A stretch of 64,000 nucleotides of DNA from assembly GCA_000961585.1 (NCBI GenBank), contig LADN01000035.1:1-64000 (forward strand), given 5' to 3'. Numbering within the stretch: the stretch's first letter is position 1; the number at the start of each line of letters is the position of its first letter. The notes below the pieces were generated by a model that worked only from the letters and a program-made list of their open reading frames with translations, had not been told where the DNA came from and did no database searches. This stretch comes from Peptococcaceae bacterium BRH_c4a. GTDB lineage: Bacteria; Bacillota; Desulfotomaculia; Desulfotomaculales; Desulfocucumaceae. The translations under genes and the position numbers were made by a program. Positions 1 through 9,544 of this stretch are shown here, piece by piece.

Positions 1-122
1 GACCCTCAAGAGACCCCACAGCGACATGCAGTGAGGGGGAGTGATTTAAGTCCGTGCGGAATGTACCGGAGGCTGCTACTGTCTCTTAACGACCGAGCCT
101 ACGAATTTGGAGGTTAGATGTT

Positions 123-212
123 GGAAGTCGGAAGTCGGATTAAGCTAGAAATGGCTCTGTGGTCATTTCCTACAAGTTTTCTAACCTCTAACCTCTGGTC
201 TCCCACCTCCAA
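123..212. repeat. Two 7-bp tandem repeat tracts in the R1 loop
   Basis: At 123-141 the unit GGAAGTC repeats, and at 181-212 the unit CTAACCT repeats with decay. Both have period 7 but unrelated sequence. They sit in the copy-specific loop of element R1. Confidence 0.7.
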
Positions 213-377
213 AATGGTCGGCATTCCGTTGGCGACCGAGTTTAGAGACAGTTGCAGCAGGAGGTAATGCAGGCCGGACTTAAATCGCTCCGCCTACCCA
301 TTAGCGACAATGCAGCGACCCTCAAGTGACCCCGGAGCGACCCCAGAAAAACTCTGGGCTTGCATAAAAATGCTTTG

Positions 378-417
378 GTGCTTCAGTACTTCAGCGCTTT
401 AATGCTTTAATGTGTCA
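378..417. repeat. 8-bp degenerate tandem repeat
   Basis: Five units of period 8 (GTGCTTCA, GTACTTCA, GCGCTTTA, ATGCTTTA, ATGTGTCA). A related period-8 tract occupies the same place in R1 copy 2 at 22264-22295. Confidence 0.7.
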
Positions 418-433
418 TATACTTTCCTAAACG

Positions 434-458
434 ATAAAAAAACGCCCTAACGGGCGTT
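434..458 (-). terminator. Rho-independent terminator after ftsZ
   Basis: The inverted repeat AACGCCC/GGGCGTT with loop TAAC is followed, on the minus strand, by a run of T. It ends transcription coming from ftsZ. R1 copy 2 carries a matching terminator at 22312-22333. Confidence 0.8.
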
Positions 459-513
459 GCCGGCTAAGGAAAAGGGACACACCTCTCCAGTGTGACTGAG
501 TTCTGAGTTATCA

Positions 514-541
514 TGGCTGATAGCTGACAGCTGATAGCTGT
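514..541. repeat. 7-bp tandem repeat just after ftsZ stop
   Basis: Four units of period 7 (TGGCTGA, TAGCTGA, CAGCTGA, TAGCTGT) end seven bases from the ftsZ stop codon. Confidence 0.75.
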
Positions 542-547
542 TTCAGT

Positions 548-1597
548 TTACTTTCTCCGTAGAAATGCCGGGATATCAAGGTCGTCATTGCCGCTGAAGG
601 ATTTTATCTCAACCTCCTGCCTGACCCTTTCCCTCCTGGGCGTTTTTTGATCAAACCCGGTAGCTATGACGGTTACCCTGACCTCGTCCTCCAGCCTTTC
701 ATCAATCACAGCTCCGAATATAATATTGGCCTCGGGATCAGCGGCCTGGGCTATTATTTCAGCAGCCTCATTGACCTCGAAGAGACCCAGGGAAGACCCT
801 CCGGTTATATTTAGCAGAACACCCCTGGCCCCCTCTATTGAAGTTTCCAGCAGGGGGCTGGATATGGCCATCCTGGCTGCCTCGGCCGCCCTGTTTTCAC
901 CTGCGGCTATGCCTATGCCCATCAGGGCGGATCCGGTATCCTTCATAATTGTTTTTACATCGGCGAAATCCAGGTTAATAAGACCGGGGACTGCAATCAG
1001 GTCGGATATCCCCTGTACACCCTGGCGTAATACGTCATCGGCTATGCGGAAAGCTTCAACTATCGAGGTATGCTTGTCAATGACCTGGAGCAGTCTGTCA
1101 TTGGGAATAGTAATCAGTGTATCCACCTTTGCCTTAAGGTTTTGAGTGCCGCTGTCGGCCTGAATCATCCTTTTCCGGCCCTCAAAGGTGAATGGTTTTG
1201 TTACCACACCCACGGTCAGGGCTCCCATTTCCTTGGCCACTTCGGCCACCAAGGGGGCAGCTCCGGTACCGGTACCTCCGCCCATGCCGGCAGTGACAAA
1301 AACCATATCGGCCCCTTTAAGGCATTTTATTATTTCATCCCGGCTTTCCTCGGCGGCTTTTTGCCCTATTTCCGGGTTGGCCCCGGCCCCGAGGCCCTTG
1401 GTGAGTTTTGTGCCTATCTGTATTTTTACCGAGGTCTGGGACAATTGTAATGCCTGGGCGTCAGTATTCACAGATATGAATTCGACCCCTTTCAGACCGG
1501 AGGTGATCATTCTGTTGACGGCATTGTTGCCTCCGCCCCCTACCCCGATTACCTTTATGCTGGCAAACTGGTCAAGGTCGAGCTCAAAATCAACCAT
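548..1597 (-). CDS. ftsZ: Cell division GTPase FtsZ
   Basis: FtsZ polymerises into the cytoplasmic Z ring that scaffolds division. The protein has the tubulin-type G box GGGTGTG (about residues 106-112), the N-terminal nucleotide-binding motif [10 protein letters not shown], and the C-terminal tail DIPAFLRRK that binds FtsA and other partners. The length of 349 residues is normal for the family. An upstream ATG at 1603 lies only 2 bases from the GGGAGGA ribosome site. The ATG at 1597 has 8 bases of spacing and gives MVDFELD, so I prefer it. It is the last gene of the dcw cluster, 35 bases after ftsA, and is followed by a terminator. Confidence 0.98.
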   Translation of the reverse strand: MVDFELDLDQFASIKVIGVGGGGNNAVNRMITSGLKGVEFISVNTDAQALQLSQTSVKIQIGTKLTKGLGAGANPEIGQKAAEESRDEIIKCLKGADMVFVTAGMGGGTGTGAAPLVAEVAKEMGALTVGVVTKPFTFEGRKRMIQADSGTQNLKAKVDTLITIPNDRLLQVIDKHTSIVEAFRIADDVLRQGVQGISDLIAVPGLINLDFADVKTIMKDTGSALMGIGIAAGENRAAEAARMAISSPLLETSIEGARGVLLNITGGSSLGLFEVNEAAEIIAQAADPEANIIFGAVIDERLEDEVRVTVIATGFDQKTPRRERVRQEVEIKSFSGNDDLDIPAFLRRK

Positions 1598-1632
1598 TAG
1601 CATAATCCTCCCTCTTTAATAAAACTGGCAAA

Positions 1633-2874
1633 TTATTTTGAGACCCTGAAAATACCCCTGACCTTACTCCACAAATCGGGTGGTGACTGATAGATGACTT
1701 TTTCAGTATTGCTTCTTTTTAAGAAATACCTCAGTAAACCCACCGCTCCTGCCATATTGACCGTAAGATCAGAATTTGCTGCTTTTTCATTTTCTTTAAT
1801 ACCGTACTGACCGGGATCCAAATATCCCAACTGCGCTTTACAGCCAGTATGCTTAGACGCAAACACATCCACTCCCTTCAGCATACTTCCGCCCCCGGTA
1901 AGTATCAATCCCCCCGGAAGGTCACCATGACCGGACAGCCTGCCAATGGAAGACATAGCAATGTCTAAAATCTCACAAACCCGGGCCTCAATAACACTGT
2001 AGGCGGTTTTTACCAAAATGTCGTTATGTCCCGATCCACTTAACCGGGGAACTGCAAGGGTTGCGTCTCCTCTTTCCCCTATCGCCAATCCTATATTCCT
2101 TTTTACCTCCTCGGCCCCTTCCAGGGTTGTCCTCAGGCAAATAGCCAGGTCACTGGTGATATGGTCACTGCCCAACGGAAATACGTCAAACCCCAGGGGA
2201 TTGCCGTGGTTATACAGCGTTATGCAGGTACTGGATGATCCTATATCAATAAGGGCAGCCCCCAGTTGCCTTTCTGCCCTATTTACAACAATCTCGCCGG
2301 CTGCCATGGGAGATGGCAGGAAATCCGCAATTTTTACCCCTGCCTTATGTACCGCCTCCACCAGTCTGTCCATCATGCCGTTATCCGCCGTAACAATCAG
2401 GGATTCCAGATCCAACCTGGAACACAACAGGCCGGAAGGTTCTCCAACGACCGGAGACCCGTCAACTATATACTCGACGGGAAGCGACTGAATCACTCTG
2501 CGCCCCAAAGGCATATCGGAAACCAGCGCCAGGCGCTGGACCCTTTCAATGTCCTGGGGAGTAATTCTCCTTCCCTTGCCAATTACATTTCCTGAGCTTT
2601 TTTTATGAAACTCCACCGTATGGCCGGGAAAGCCTATGTAAGCCGTTTCCACCTTTACCCCGGCTTCGGCTTGAACCGTTTTCAATGCCTCATCTATGCA
2701 CTGGGACAGGGAGGCAAGGTCATTTACCTGTCCCTTGCGAAAACCCATAGTACATGCATAACCAATCTTCACTCCCCCGGCAAGGGGGTCAGAAAGCGCC
2801 TTGGCGCCGGAAACAGCAGCCACTGCAGCAACAATACGAGAAGAACCTATATCCAGGCCGGCTACAGCTTCCAT
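1633..2874 (-). CDS. ftsA: Cell division protein FtsA
   Basis: This actin-fold ATPase tethers FtsZ to the membrane. At 413 residues it shows the phosphate-1 motif GLDIGSSRI near the N terminus, the second domain motif ALIDIGSSSTCI and the adenosine motif GLILTGGGSMLKG. The C-terminal end (about residues 385-413) contains basic and hydrophobic residues suited to an amphipathic membrane anchor. The start has a good ribosome site (AGGAAAG, about 5 bases away). It lies directly upstream of ftsZ, as in most Firmicutes. Confidence 0.96.
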   Translation of the reverse strand: MEAVAGLDIGSSRIVAAVAAVSGAKALSDPLAGGVKIGYACTMGFRKGQVNDLASLSQCIDEALKTVQAEAGVKVETAYIGFPGHTVEFHKKSSGNVIGKGRRITPQDIERVQRLALVSDMPLGRRVIQSLPVEYIVDGSPVVGEPSGLLCSRLDLESLIVTADNGMMDRLVEAVHKAGVKIADFLPSPMAAGEIVVNRAERQLGAALIDIGSSSTCITLYNHGNPLGFDVFPLGSDHITSDLAICLRTTLEGAEEVKRNIGLAIGERGDATLAVPRLSGSGHNDILVKTAYSVIEARVCEILDIAMSSIGRLSGHGDLPGGLILTGGGSMLKGVDVFASKHTGCKAQLGYLDPGQYGIKENEKAANSDLTVNMAGAVGLLRYFLKRSNTEKVIYQSPPDLWSKVRGIFRVSK

Positions 2875-3003
2875 TATCTTTCCTTTCTTTCTGATAGCTT
2901 AATCAATTATAAGTACCTTGGTTGCTTTTCGCCCAATGACGACCATACTTTACTTTAGCTGTAAAATTCAACACTATTTGCGATTTCCCTTTTGCCTGGA
3001 GAT

Positions 3004-3354
3004 TTATTTTTTTAACAAATGCCTTCGGATAATGGCCAGGTTCTGGAACAGCCGGACTCCGAAAGCCACTACGGCCGCCAAATATAAATCAATCCCCAGC
3101 CTCTCTCCGAAGAAGGCCAGTCCTGCCGCCAGCAGCGCATTACTGAAAAAACCCGTTATGAATATCCTGTTGTCGTAATGGTCCTCCATGGCTGCCCTGA
3201 TTCCTCCGAATACCGAGTCAAGCGCAGCCAGGGCTGCCACCGACATGTATTTTGCATAAGCCTGGGGTACCATGAAGGGAAGGTTAAGTCCCACAGTAAT
3301 ACCTATGCCCAGTCCCAGGACTGCCAGCCATAATCCTATCCACATATCCTTCAT
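3004..3354 (-). CDS. sbp: Small basic protein Sbp (DUF1290)
   Basis: A 116-residue membrane protein with three to four hydrophobic segments, matching the DUF1290/Sbp family found beside the DUF881 genes and ftsAZ in spore-forming Firmicutes. Its biochemical role is not established. Its start overlaps the stop of the preceding DUF881 gene by 4 bases (ATGA), which indicates translational coupling. A second in-frame ATG lies three codons downstream. The 129-bp gap to ftsA contains no obvious gene. Confidence 0.85.
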   Translation of the reverse strand: MKDMWIGLWLAVLGLGIGITVGLNLPFMVPQAYAKYMSVAALAALDSVFGGIRAAMEDHYDNRIFITGFFSNALLAAGLAFFGERLGIDLYLAAVVAFGVRLFQNLAIIRRHLLKK

Positions 3355-4049
3355 CCTTTCACGGCCTTGGCGTAGCTGTACTGCAAATTATTGCCGTAGC
3401 CTGGAACCGTTACACTGTTCAAGGTCTGAGTCTTTACAACTATGCCCAGATCCCTGAAATAATCTGCCAGTCCGCCGCTGATTTCCAGTGAGCTTCTAAG
3501 CTTTTCCGGGCTCCCGATGGCCAGTATATGAAACGGTGGCTCTGTCCGGTCCAGGTTAACATTTATAAAACTTCCGGCCTGCCTCACCTCGGAAGTTGAA
3601 ATCAATCGGTGGCCGTTTACGGAGATGGCCTCGGCCCCGGCCCCTTTTAAATCATTGGCAACTTTAAGCAGGTCTTCATCCCTTATTATAGAGATAGCCG
3701 ATCTCCTGGACGGCGAAGGAGGATTGTCCAGCATGACCTCTATTCCCGAGCCTGTGACGGTGGTTATGCCAGCCATCATCCTGGATTTTTTCAGCTCGTC
3801 CAGTATTGCCTCCTGAGCTTGGGAATGGCCTTTCTTGGCCTGTTCCAGCTTGTAACCCAGGTCTTCTATTTCCCTGTCCAGTTTAATATTGTCTTTTTCC
3901 AGCTTACTCAATTCGGCAACCAGTTCCTGTGCCCGGTCGGCGGGAACACTCTGTTCTATAAGACGGTTGGAGCGGAACTGGATGGCCAGCATAATTCCCA
4001 GAATCATGGTTATTACGCTTATGGAGAGATACATTGACCTTTTACTCAT
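3351..4049 (-). CDS. DUF881 family protein (second copy)
   Basis: A membrane-anchored protein with one N-terminal transmembrane helix, then a coiled coil (about residues 35-70) rich in E, K and L, then the globular DUF881 domain. It resembles B. subtilis YlxW/YlxX. The ORF can be extended to 4082, but the ATG at 4049 follows AAGGT and overlaps the previous gene by only 8 bases, giving 232 residues. It is a paralogue of the upstream gene, sharing motifs such as DEDxLKVxNxLxxAGAEA. The role is unknown; the position between ftsQ and ftsA suggests a link with division or sporulation septation. Confidence 0.85.
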   Translation of the reverse strand: MSKRSMYLSISVITMILGIMLAIQFRSNRLIEQSVPADRAQELVAELSKLEKDNIKLDREIEDLGYKLEQAKKGHSQAQEAILDELKKSRMMAGITTVTGSGIEVMLDNPPSPSRRSAISIIRDEDLLKVANDLKGAGAEAISVNGHRLISTSEVRQAGSFINVNLDRTEPPFHILAIGSPEKLRSSLEISGGLADYFRDLGIVVKTQTLNSVTVPGYGNNLQYSYAKAVKG

Positions 4050-4764
4050 GTACCTTACGATCCTCCGCAGTTGGCTTGGCATAATCGAAGCTTATGGTAC
4101 CTGAAAGAGCCGGTATGTTAACCTGGGAAACCTTTTTTATACTGACCTGAATCCCCCAGAACTGCAAGTTCTCAATCACTCCGCCCCTCATTTTGAGGGA
4201 GTTTGACAGGTTCTCCTGGTTGCCTATGGCACTGATTACAAAGGGCGGGGTTAGACGCTGGTTTCGATTGATCAATATGGTGGGGCCGGTACACCGGATC
4301 TCGCTGGTGGCTAAAACCCTCTGGTCATTGATGGCCAGCGCCTCGGCCCCAGCCGCCCTTAACTCGTTCAGGACTTTGAGAATGTCTTCATCATGAAGTA
4401 CATACAGGTTGGGGTTTTCCCCGGGTTTTACCACAGCATTGCTGTCATTCAGAGTAACCTCAATACCCGGCCCGTATACCCCCGAGAGACCGGCCTCAAT
4501 ACGGGACCTTACCAGTTCCTCTCTGAGAGCGCCCAGTTCAACCCCGGCCGCCATTTTATCCAGTTCAGCCCGCATCTTGCTGATCTGATCCTGCTTCTTA
4601 TCGCGATCGGCCCTGGCCTCACCGATCTTTGCCCCCACAGCCTGAACCCTGTGTATCTGGGGGGTCTTGAGGGTTTCTTTGGTAACCTTGAACTGAACCG
4701 AAAGAAGCACCCCCAAAACCAGGCCTACCAGGGCCAGAGCGAAATGATATGGTTTTAAGCGCAA
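4042..4764 (-). CDS. DUF881 family protein (first copy)
   Basis: A 240-residue protein with an N-terminal transmembrane helix, a coiled coil (about residues 45-75, with KMRAELDKMAAG) and a DUF881 domain. The start is TTG, with GGGGGGT about 8 bases upstream. The tandem DUF881 pair plus Sbp between ftsQ and ftsA is a known Clostridia and Bacilli arrangement (ylxW-ylxX-sbp). No enzymatic motif is seen. Confidence 0.85.
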   Translation of the reverse strand: MRLKPYHFALALVGLVLGVLLSVQFKVTKETLKTPQIHRVQAVGAKIGEARADRDKKQDQISKMRAELDKMAAGVELGALREELVRSRIEAGLSGVYGPGIEVTLNDSNAVVKPGENPNLYVLHDEDILKVLNELRAAGAEALAINDQRVLATSEIRCTGPTILINRNQRLTPPFVISAIGNQENLSNSLKMRGGVIENLQFWGIQVSIKKVSQVNIPALSGTISFDYAKPTAEDRKVHE

Positions 4765-4799
4765 AAGGAGCTACCCCCCCTGAAATATAACATGCATAC

Positions 4800-5534
4800 T
4801 CATTCAATATATTTCACTACCGGTGAACCAGTGAACGAAAGGTCAATATACTCTATTCTCTTATCCTTTGTCTTAAGGCTTCCCAATATTTTGACCAGCA
4901 CTTCGCCTTTTTGTTTAAGATCTGTCTGAGCGCCAAGGCGGCACTGGACACCGTCCAATGTATATACAACAGCCTGATCTCTATCTGTGTATACCTCCGA
5001 AAGCAGCTGCAGCAACTCCCCGGGGAAGCCCCTGACCACCTCCAGGGCCGTTCCCAGCTTTTCCGACTTGACCTGACCTCCCGGCGATGGCGCCTCAAAC
5101 TCAAGACCTGTGATCACAGGCAATCCATTAAGCCCAACATTCCCTTTCTGAATGTAAAAACCTTCATCGTCAACCTGGATAAAACCGCTATCAACCGGCA
5201 AAAGCGCAACGGGCTTTCTTTCCTCAACTATTATTTCCACCGTCCGGGGCAGATGCCTGGACATATCAACGCTTTTTATCATGGAGATTACTTTGATCTT
5301 TTCAGCCGCAGACTTCAAGTCCAGTTTAAATATATTCTCCCCGGGATTTATGCCTGCCGCCAAAACAATGTTTTCCCGGCTCAAAGACGTATTTCCAGTT
5401 ACTATTATTTCCCGCACTTCAAAAACTGAAGACCGGGCCAGAACGTAAGCGGTTGTCAGAAAAATCATCAGGAAAAAAATTCTTTGCAATAAACTATGCC
5501 TGGAGGGCCTCCTGACCCGGTTTGAACTGGCCAA
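4800..5534 (-). CDS. ftsQ: Cell division protein FtsQ/DivIB
   Basis: A bitopic membrane protein of the divisome: a basic cytoplasmic start (RVRRPSRHS), one transmembrane helix (about 15-35), then the POTRA domain beginning near FEVREIIVTGNTSLS and an FtsQ/DivIB beta domain. The 244 residues fit the family. Translation probably starts at TTG behind a GGAAGTGG site. It lies between murA and the DUF881 genes. It interacts with FtsL and DivIC-type proteins at the septum. Confidence 0.92.
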   Translation of the reverse strand: MASSNRVRRPSRHSLLQRIFFLMIFLTTAYVLARSSVFEVREIIVTGNTSLSRENIVLAAGINPGENIFKLDLKSAAEKIKVISMIKSVDMSRHLPRTVEIIVEERKPVALLPVDSGFIQVDDEGFYIQKGNVGLNGLPVITGLEFEAPSPGGQVKSEKLGTALEVVRGFPGELLQLLSEVYTDRDQAVVYTLDGVQCRLGAQTDLKQKGEVLVKILGSLKTKDKRIEYIDLSFTGSPVVKYIE

Positions 5535-5625
5535 ATTACCACTTCCCGCACCGAATGTTATGACACATATTATATTATATCAGCCCCTAAAAACTTGTCC
5601 ATCCAAAAACCAAAAAAGAGCCACA

Positions 5626-6879
5626 TTAACTGTGCACTCTAATAATTCTTGCTCCCAGGGAGCCGTATTTTTTTTCCAGGCGGTCATAACCCCGGTCTAT
5701 ATGTTCTATGTTTTCTATCACCGTTCCGTCCTCGGCCACCAGCGCCGCCAGTATAAGGGCGGCTCCGGCCCTTAAGTCCGAGGCCTCCACCACGGCCCCG
5801 CTGAGCTTGGGAACACCTTTTATAATGGTGGTCTGTCCCTCTACTTTTATGTCTGCTCCCATTCTCCGCAGCTCGCTGACATGTTTAAATCTGTTTTCAA
5901 ATATTGTCTCAGTAATTATACTGGTTCCCTGGGCCACCGTCATCAGGGCCATAAACTGGGGCTGCATGTCAGTGGCAAATCCCGGGTAAGGAAGGGTTCT
6001 GATGTCCACTGCACTAACAGACTGACCGCCTTTCACCCTTACACTGTCTTCCCCTATGGTAACCAATGCCCCGGTCTCCCTCAGTTTTGCCGTGACGGCC
6101 TCAAAGTGCTCGGGTATGACGTTTGTTACAATCATGTCTCCTCCGGTAATGGCGGCGGCTACCATCAGTGTTCCGGCCTCGATGCGGTCCGGAATCACCG
6201 TGTGCTCAGCCGGCCCCAGGGAAGAAACCCCTTTTATCTTTATTACATCTGTCCCTGCCCCTTTGACATCCGCCCCCATACGGTTGAGGAAATTCTGCAG
6301 GTCTACTATCTCCGGCTCTTTAGCGGCATTTTTGATAAGTGTTGTGCCTTTTGCCAGCACTGCGGCCATCATCAGGTTCTCAGTGGCCCCTACGCTGGGC
6401 ATATCCATGTAAATCTCTGCCCCTGAAAGCAAATCGCTTTCTGCCGTTATGAACCCGTATTTTTCTTTTATAACCGCCCCCATTGCCTGAAGCCCCTTCA
6501 AATGAAGGTTCATGGGCCTGGTTCCTATATTGCAGCCCCCCGGGTGGCTTATGATGACCTTTTTAAACCTGGCCAGCAATGGGCCCAGAACAAGATTGGA
6601 AGCTCTCATCTTTCTCATCAGGTCTTCGTTAACTTCAAAATACTCTATGCTGGCTGTATCAACATATACCGAACACCCTGCCCTTCTCACTCTGGCGCCC
6701 AGGAACTGCAGAACCTCCAACATCACCGATATATCCGTAAGATTGGGAACGTCATGAATTATGCTTTCTCCGGATCCTAACAAGCATGCAGCCAGAATAG
6801 GTAAAGAGGCATTTTTGCTGCCGCTGGCCCTTGCCTTCCCCTGCAGCCGGTTTCCACCCACAATCATATATTTTTGCAT
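5626..6879 (-). CDS. murA: UDP-GlcNAc enolpyruvyl transferase MurA
   Basis: First committed step of peptidoglycan synthesis: transfer of enolpyruvate from PEP to UDP-GlcNAc. The 417-residue protein has the EPSP-synthase fold and the mobile loop HPGGCNIGTRP, with the catalytic, fosfomycin-sensitive cysteine at about residue 116. The start has a textbook site (GGAGG, 7 bases upstream). It sits inside the dcw cluster between murB and ftsQ, an arrangement seen in several Clostridia but not in E. coli. Confidence 0.97.
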   Translation of the reverse strand: MQKYMIVGGNRLQGKARASGSKNASLPILAACLLGSGESIIHDVPNLTDISVMLEVLQFLGARVRRAGCSVYVDTASIEYFEVNEDLMRKMRASNLVLGPLLARFKKVIISHPGGCNIGTRPMNLHLKGLQAMGAVIKEKYGFITAESDLLSGAEIYMDMPSVGATENLMMAAVLAKGTTLIKNAAKEPEIVDLQNFLNRMGADVKGAGTDVIKIKGVSSLGPAEHTVIPDRIEAGTLMVAAAITGGDMIVTNVIPEHFEAVTAKLRETGALVTIGEDSVRVKGGQSVSAVDIRTLPYPGFATDMQPQFMALMTVAQGTSIITETIFENRFKHVSELRRMGADIKVEGQTTIIKGVPKLSGAVVEASDLRAGAALILAALVAEDGTVIENIEHIDRGYDRLEKKYGSLGARIIRVHS

Positions 6880-6894
6880 GTTGATACCTCCGCC

Positions 6895-7806
6895 TCAGTC
6901 CCAACCCAAAACCTTAACCTCCAATTCCAGGTTTATGCCCGAACGTTCCAGCACCCTGCTCTTAACTGCGGCAATGAGATCCAGCACTTCTCCGGCTGTA
7001 GCCTTCCCCAGGTTGACTATAAAGTTGGTATGTTTGACAGAAACCTGGGCATCACCTACTCTCATGCCCCGGCATCCTGCCTCGTCTATCAGCTTACCTG
7101 CATAATTTCCGGGCGGGTTCTTAAACACACTTCCGGAATTGGGGTATTCCAGCGGCTGTTTGGCTTTCCTGCTACTGATGTATTTCTCCATATCAGCGGC
7201 AATGAGGTCCCTGTCACGGGGACTGCCAACGAAAACAGCCTCAACTGCAATAAGGTTCTTGCCCTGAAGCGCGCTCTTCCTGTATCCCCATTCCATCTGC
7301 CCGTTTTCCAGGTGTAATTCTTCTCCTGTAAAATCTATACATGTAACCCGGCTAACCAGATCACTGACGGATGACCCATATGCTCCGGCATTCATTACCA
7401 CAGCCCCGCCAACGGTGCCGGGTATGCCCGCAATAAATTCAAATCCACCAATGCCGGCATCCCTTACCGCCGAGACCAGTCGGGAAAGTCTCAATCCTCC
7501 CCCTGCGGTAATCAGCTGGCCGTCAATTTTTATATCCGAAAGCCCACTGCCCACCTGGATAACAATACCCTTTATTCCGCCGTCCTTCACCAGTATATTG
7601 GTGCCCGCCCCTATAACGGTAACCGGTATGCCAAGGCGGCAGGCGTATTTCAGTATCACCTTCAGGCCTTCAACTCCCCGGGGCTCCGCAAACACTTCGG
7701 CCGGCCCGCCAATCCTCCAACTGGTGTGCAGACTCATGGGTTCCCGGAAGATCAGGCTGCCTTCAAAAAGATCCCTTAACTCACCACAAGAAGCAGGATC
7801 AAGCAT
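6895..7806 (-). CDS. murB: UDP-N-acetylenolpyruvoylglucosamine reductase MurB
   Basis: An FAD enzyme that reduces the MurA product to UDP-MurNAc using NADPH. The 303-residue sequence has the FAD-binding core VIGAGTNILV, the motif IPGTVGGAVVMNAGAYG, and NSGSVFKNP with the catalytic serine, typical of type II (short) MurB. The ATG overlaps the murC stop by 8 bases, so murC and murB are translationally coupled. Confidence 0.97.
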   Translation of the reverse strand: MLDPASCGELRDLFEGSLIFREPMSLHTSWRIGGPAEVFAEPRGVEGLKVILKYACRLGIPVTVIGAGTNILVKDGGIKGIVIQVGSGLSDIKIDGQLITAGGGLRLSRLVSAVRDAGIGGFEFIAGIPGTVGGAVVMNAGAYGSSVSDLVSRVTCIDFTGEELHLENGQMEWGYRKSALQGKNLIAVEAVFVGSPRDRDLIAADMEKYISSRKAKQPLEYPNSGSVFKNPPGNYAGKLIDEAGCRGMRVGDAQVSVKHTNFIVNLGKATAGEVLDLIAAVKSRVLERSGINLELEVKVLGWD

Positions 7807-9217
7807 TCAGATCCCCCCCGGTCGCTTGCAGCCGCTTCACCAGCTCCATACCGGCAGTCCAGATATTACCCGCTCCCATGGTCAGTATCAGATCACCGGG
7901 TCTGACAAAACCGGCCAGGTAATCCACTATTTCCTCCCGCGAACCCAGGTAAACCACATCTTCCTGTCCGTTCCTTTCCATGGCGTCCACAATTATACCG
8001 GCATTTACACCCTCAATGGGCTTCTCCCCGGCGCCGTATATTTCGTTGATTATTACCACGTCTGAATCCAGAAAGGCCGATCCGAACTCTTCTCTTAATA
8101 AAGACGTCCTGCTGTACCGGTGGGGCTGGAACACAGTTATTATCCTATTGGCGCCCACCTGTTTGGCCGCCTTCAGGGTTGCCTTTATTTCGCTGGGATG
8201 ATGGGCATAGTCATCCACCACCCTTATTCCCGATGTATTACCCAGGAGTTGGAAACGTCGGCCGGCTCCCCTGAACCCCTTCAGGGGGCTGGCAACTTCC
8301 TCGAAATCAAGGCCTGCGAACATACCCGCAGCCACAACGGCCAGTGCGTTCAGCATATTGTGCTGGCCCGGCACCGTCAGAACCAGCGTTCCCAGATGCC
8401 TTCCCCGGTGATAGACCTCTCCCTTGGAGGACATTCCGTTAAGGTAAATATCCCTGATTAGATAATCCGCCTCGGTGCTGTTCACTCCATAAGTGGTAAG
8501 CGGGCCCCGGTACCCCCCAATAACTTCCCGGACTCCGGGGTCGTCAAGGCAGACCACAGCCATTCCGTCGTCCGGAACCTTTGATAAAAATGTCCTGAAG
8601 GCTTCTTTTATGCGCTCCACAGAACCGTAATAGTCCAGGTGATCATTTTCAACATTGGTTATAATGGAAATCATAGGGGCCAGCTTTAAAAAGGAACCGT
8701 CACTTTCATCAGCTTCCGCCACAATATACTTACCCAGGCCCAGCTTGGCGTTTCCGCCAATATCGTTCAATTCACCTCCGATTACTATGGTGGGGTCAAG
8801 ACCGTTCTTTTCCAAGACCAGGGCCGCCATGGAAGTGGTTGTGGTCTTTCCATGGGCGCCAGCCACCGCAATTCCGTACTGCCTTTCCATAAGAAGGGCC
8901 AACATTTCGCCACGGTGTATTATTGGTATCTCTTTTTCTATTGCCCTGACCAATTCAGGATTTTCAGGCCTTATTGCTGTGGAAACCACCACCAGGTCCG
9001 CTCCTTCAACATTCCCGGCTGAGTGGCCCAAATAACACACAGCCCCCATTGCTTCGAGCCTGTTTGTAATATTGGTTGTGTTCAGGTCGGACCCGCTTAC
9101 CCTGTGACCTAGTTCCACCAGTATCCTGGCCAGCCCGCTCATGCCGGCCCCGCCGATACCAACAAAATGAATCCTTTCAGGAATGTAATGCAATCCAATA
9201 TCAACCCCCTTTTGCAA
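7799..9217 (-). CDS. murC: UDP-MurNAc:L-alanine ligase MurC
   Basis: ATP-dependent addition of L-alanine to UDP-MurNAc. The protein has the N-terminal Rossmann motif HFVGIGGAGMSGLA, the ATP loop GAHGKTTTTSM and the Mur-ligase C-terminal domain with DDYAHHPSEI. The listed start is TTG without a good ribosome site. Another TTG eight codons downstream follows the GGGGG run better and would shorten it slightly. It is separated from murG by 327 bases, so it may have its own promoter. Confidence 0.96.
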   Translation of the reverse strand: MQKGVDIGLHYIPERIHFVGIGGAGMSGLARILVELGHRVSGSDLNTTNITNRLEAMGAVCYLGHSAGNVEGADLVVVSTAIRPENPELVRAIEKEIPIIHRGEMLALLMERQYGIAVAGAHGKTTTTSMAALVLEKNGLDPTIVIGGELNDIGGNAKLGLGKYIVAEADESDGSFLKLAPMISIITNVENDHLDYYGSVERIKEAFRTFLSKVPDDGMAVVCLDDPGVREVIGGYRGPLTTYGVNSTEADYLIRDIYLNGMSSKGEVYHRGRHLGTLVLTVPGQHNMLNALAVVAAGMFAGLDFEEVASPLKGFRGAGRRFQLLGNTSGIRVVDDYAHHPSEIKATLKAAKQVGANRIITVFQPHRYSRTSLLREEFGSAFLDSDVVIINEIYGAGEKPIEGVNAGIIVDAMERNGQEDVVYLGSREEIVDYLAGFVRPGDLILTMGAGNIWTAGMELVKRLQATGGDLNA

Positions 9218-9544
9218 AGAAATGAAGCTGCTATGCGGTTTTCAGCCCTGACGATAGAATATTGTATGCTCCCGGGCCAAAAGGTGTTACCAGCGCCTGT
9301 GAATGGTTGTCCGCCAGACTTGACTATTTACAAAGTCTGACACTGTAAAACCTCTTATATACGGTTATACGGTGGTAATAACCGGTATTAACCGAAGCCC
9401 CCATTGAAAATGTTAAAACCAGGCCTTACAATAAGCCCGGCAATAGCCTTACAAGTAAATTTAACTGTGTTTGATTTCGCATGCAATCACTTTTTTTCTT
9501 GACAGCTTACACCAATAACCGGGTATGCTGCCTTACCTTCCGTT
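9218..9544. other. 327-bp gap between murG and murC
   Basis: No convincing gene. It contains the small inverted repeat TTTACA/TGTAAA around 9328-9351 and AT-rich stretches (about 9355-9395) that could hold a minus-strand promoter for murC, but no clear -35/-10 pair was found. It is the largest interruption in the dcw cluster. Confidence 0.5.

Larger units (their letters stand above)
1..433. repeat. Long inverted-repeat element R1, copy 1
   Basis: Two blocks (1-103 and 216-378) are nearly identical to 21933-22035 and 22103-22264. Within the element the left arm (about 38-103) is an imperfect inverted repeat of the right arm (about 216-290), so the transcript could fold into a long hairpin. 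The loop differs between copies: here it holds two heptamer repeat tracts. The motif GCGACCCTCAAG occurs at both ends. The element lies downstream of ftsZ. The window edge may cut its left end. No protein is evident in it. Confidence 0.8.

Noticed and set aside
31-300. R1 as a group II intron or known riboswitch
   Set aside because: GTGCG occurs in the left arm, but no domain V-like hairpin, no reverse transcriptase and no downstream gene fit were found.
5881-6426. 181-codon plus-strand frame opposite murA
   Set aside because: Shadow frame; murA has full family motifs on the other strand.
9480-9530. Plus-strand promoter from TTGACA near 9499
   Set aside because: The spacing to TATGCT is 19 and no plus-strand gene follows.
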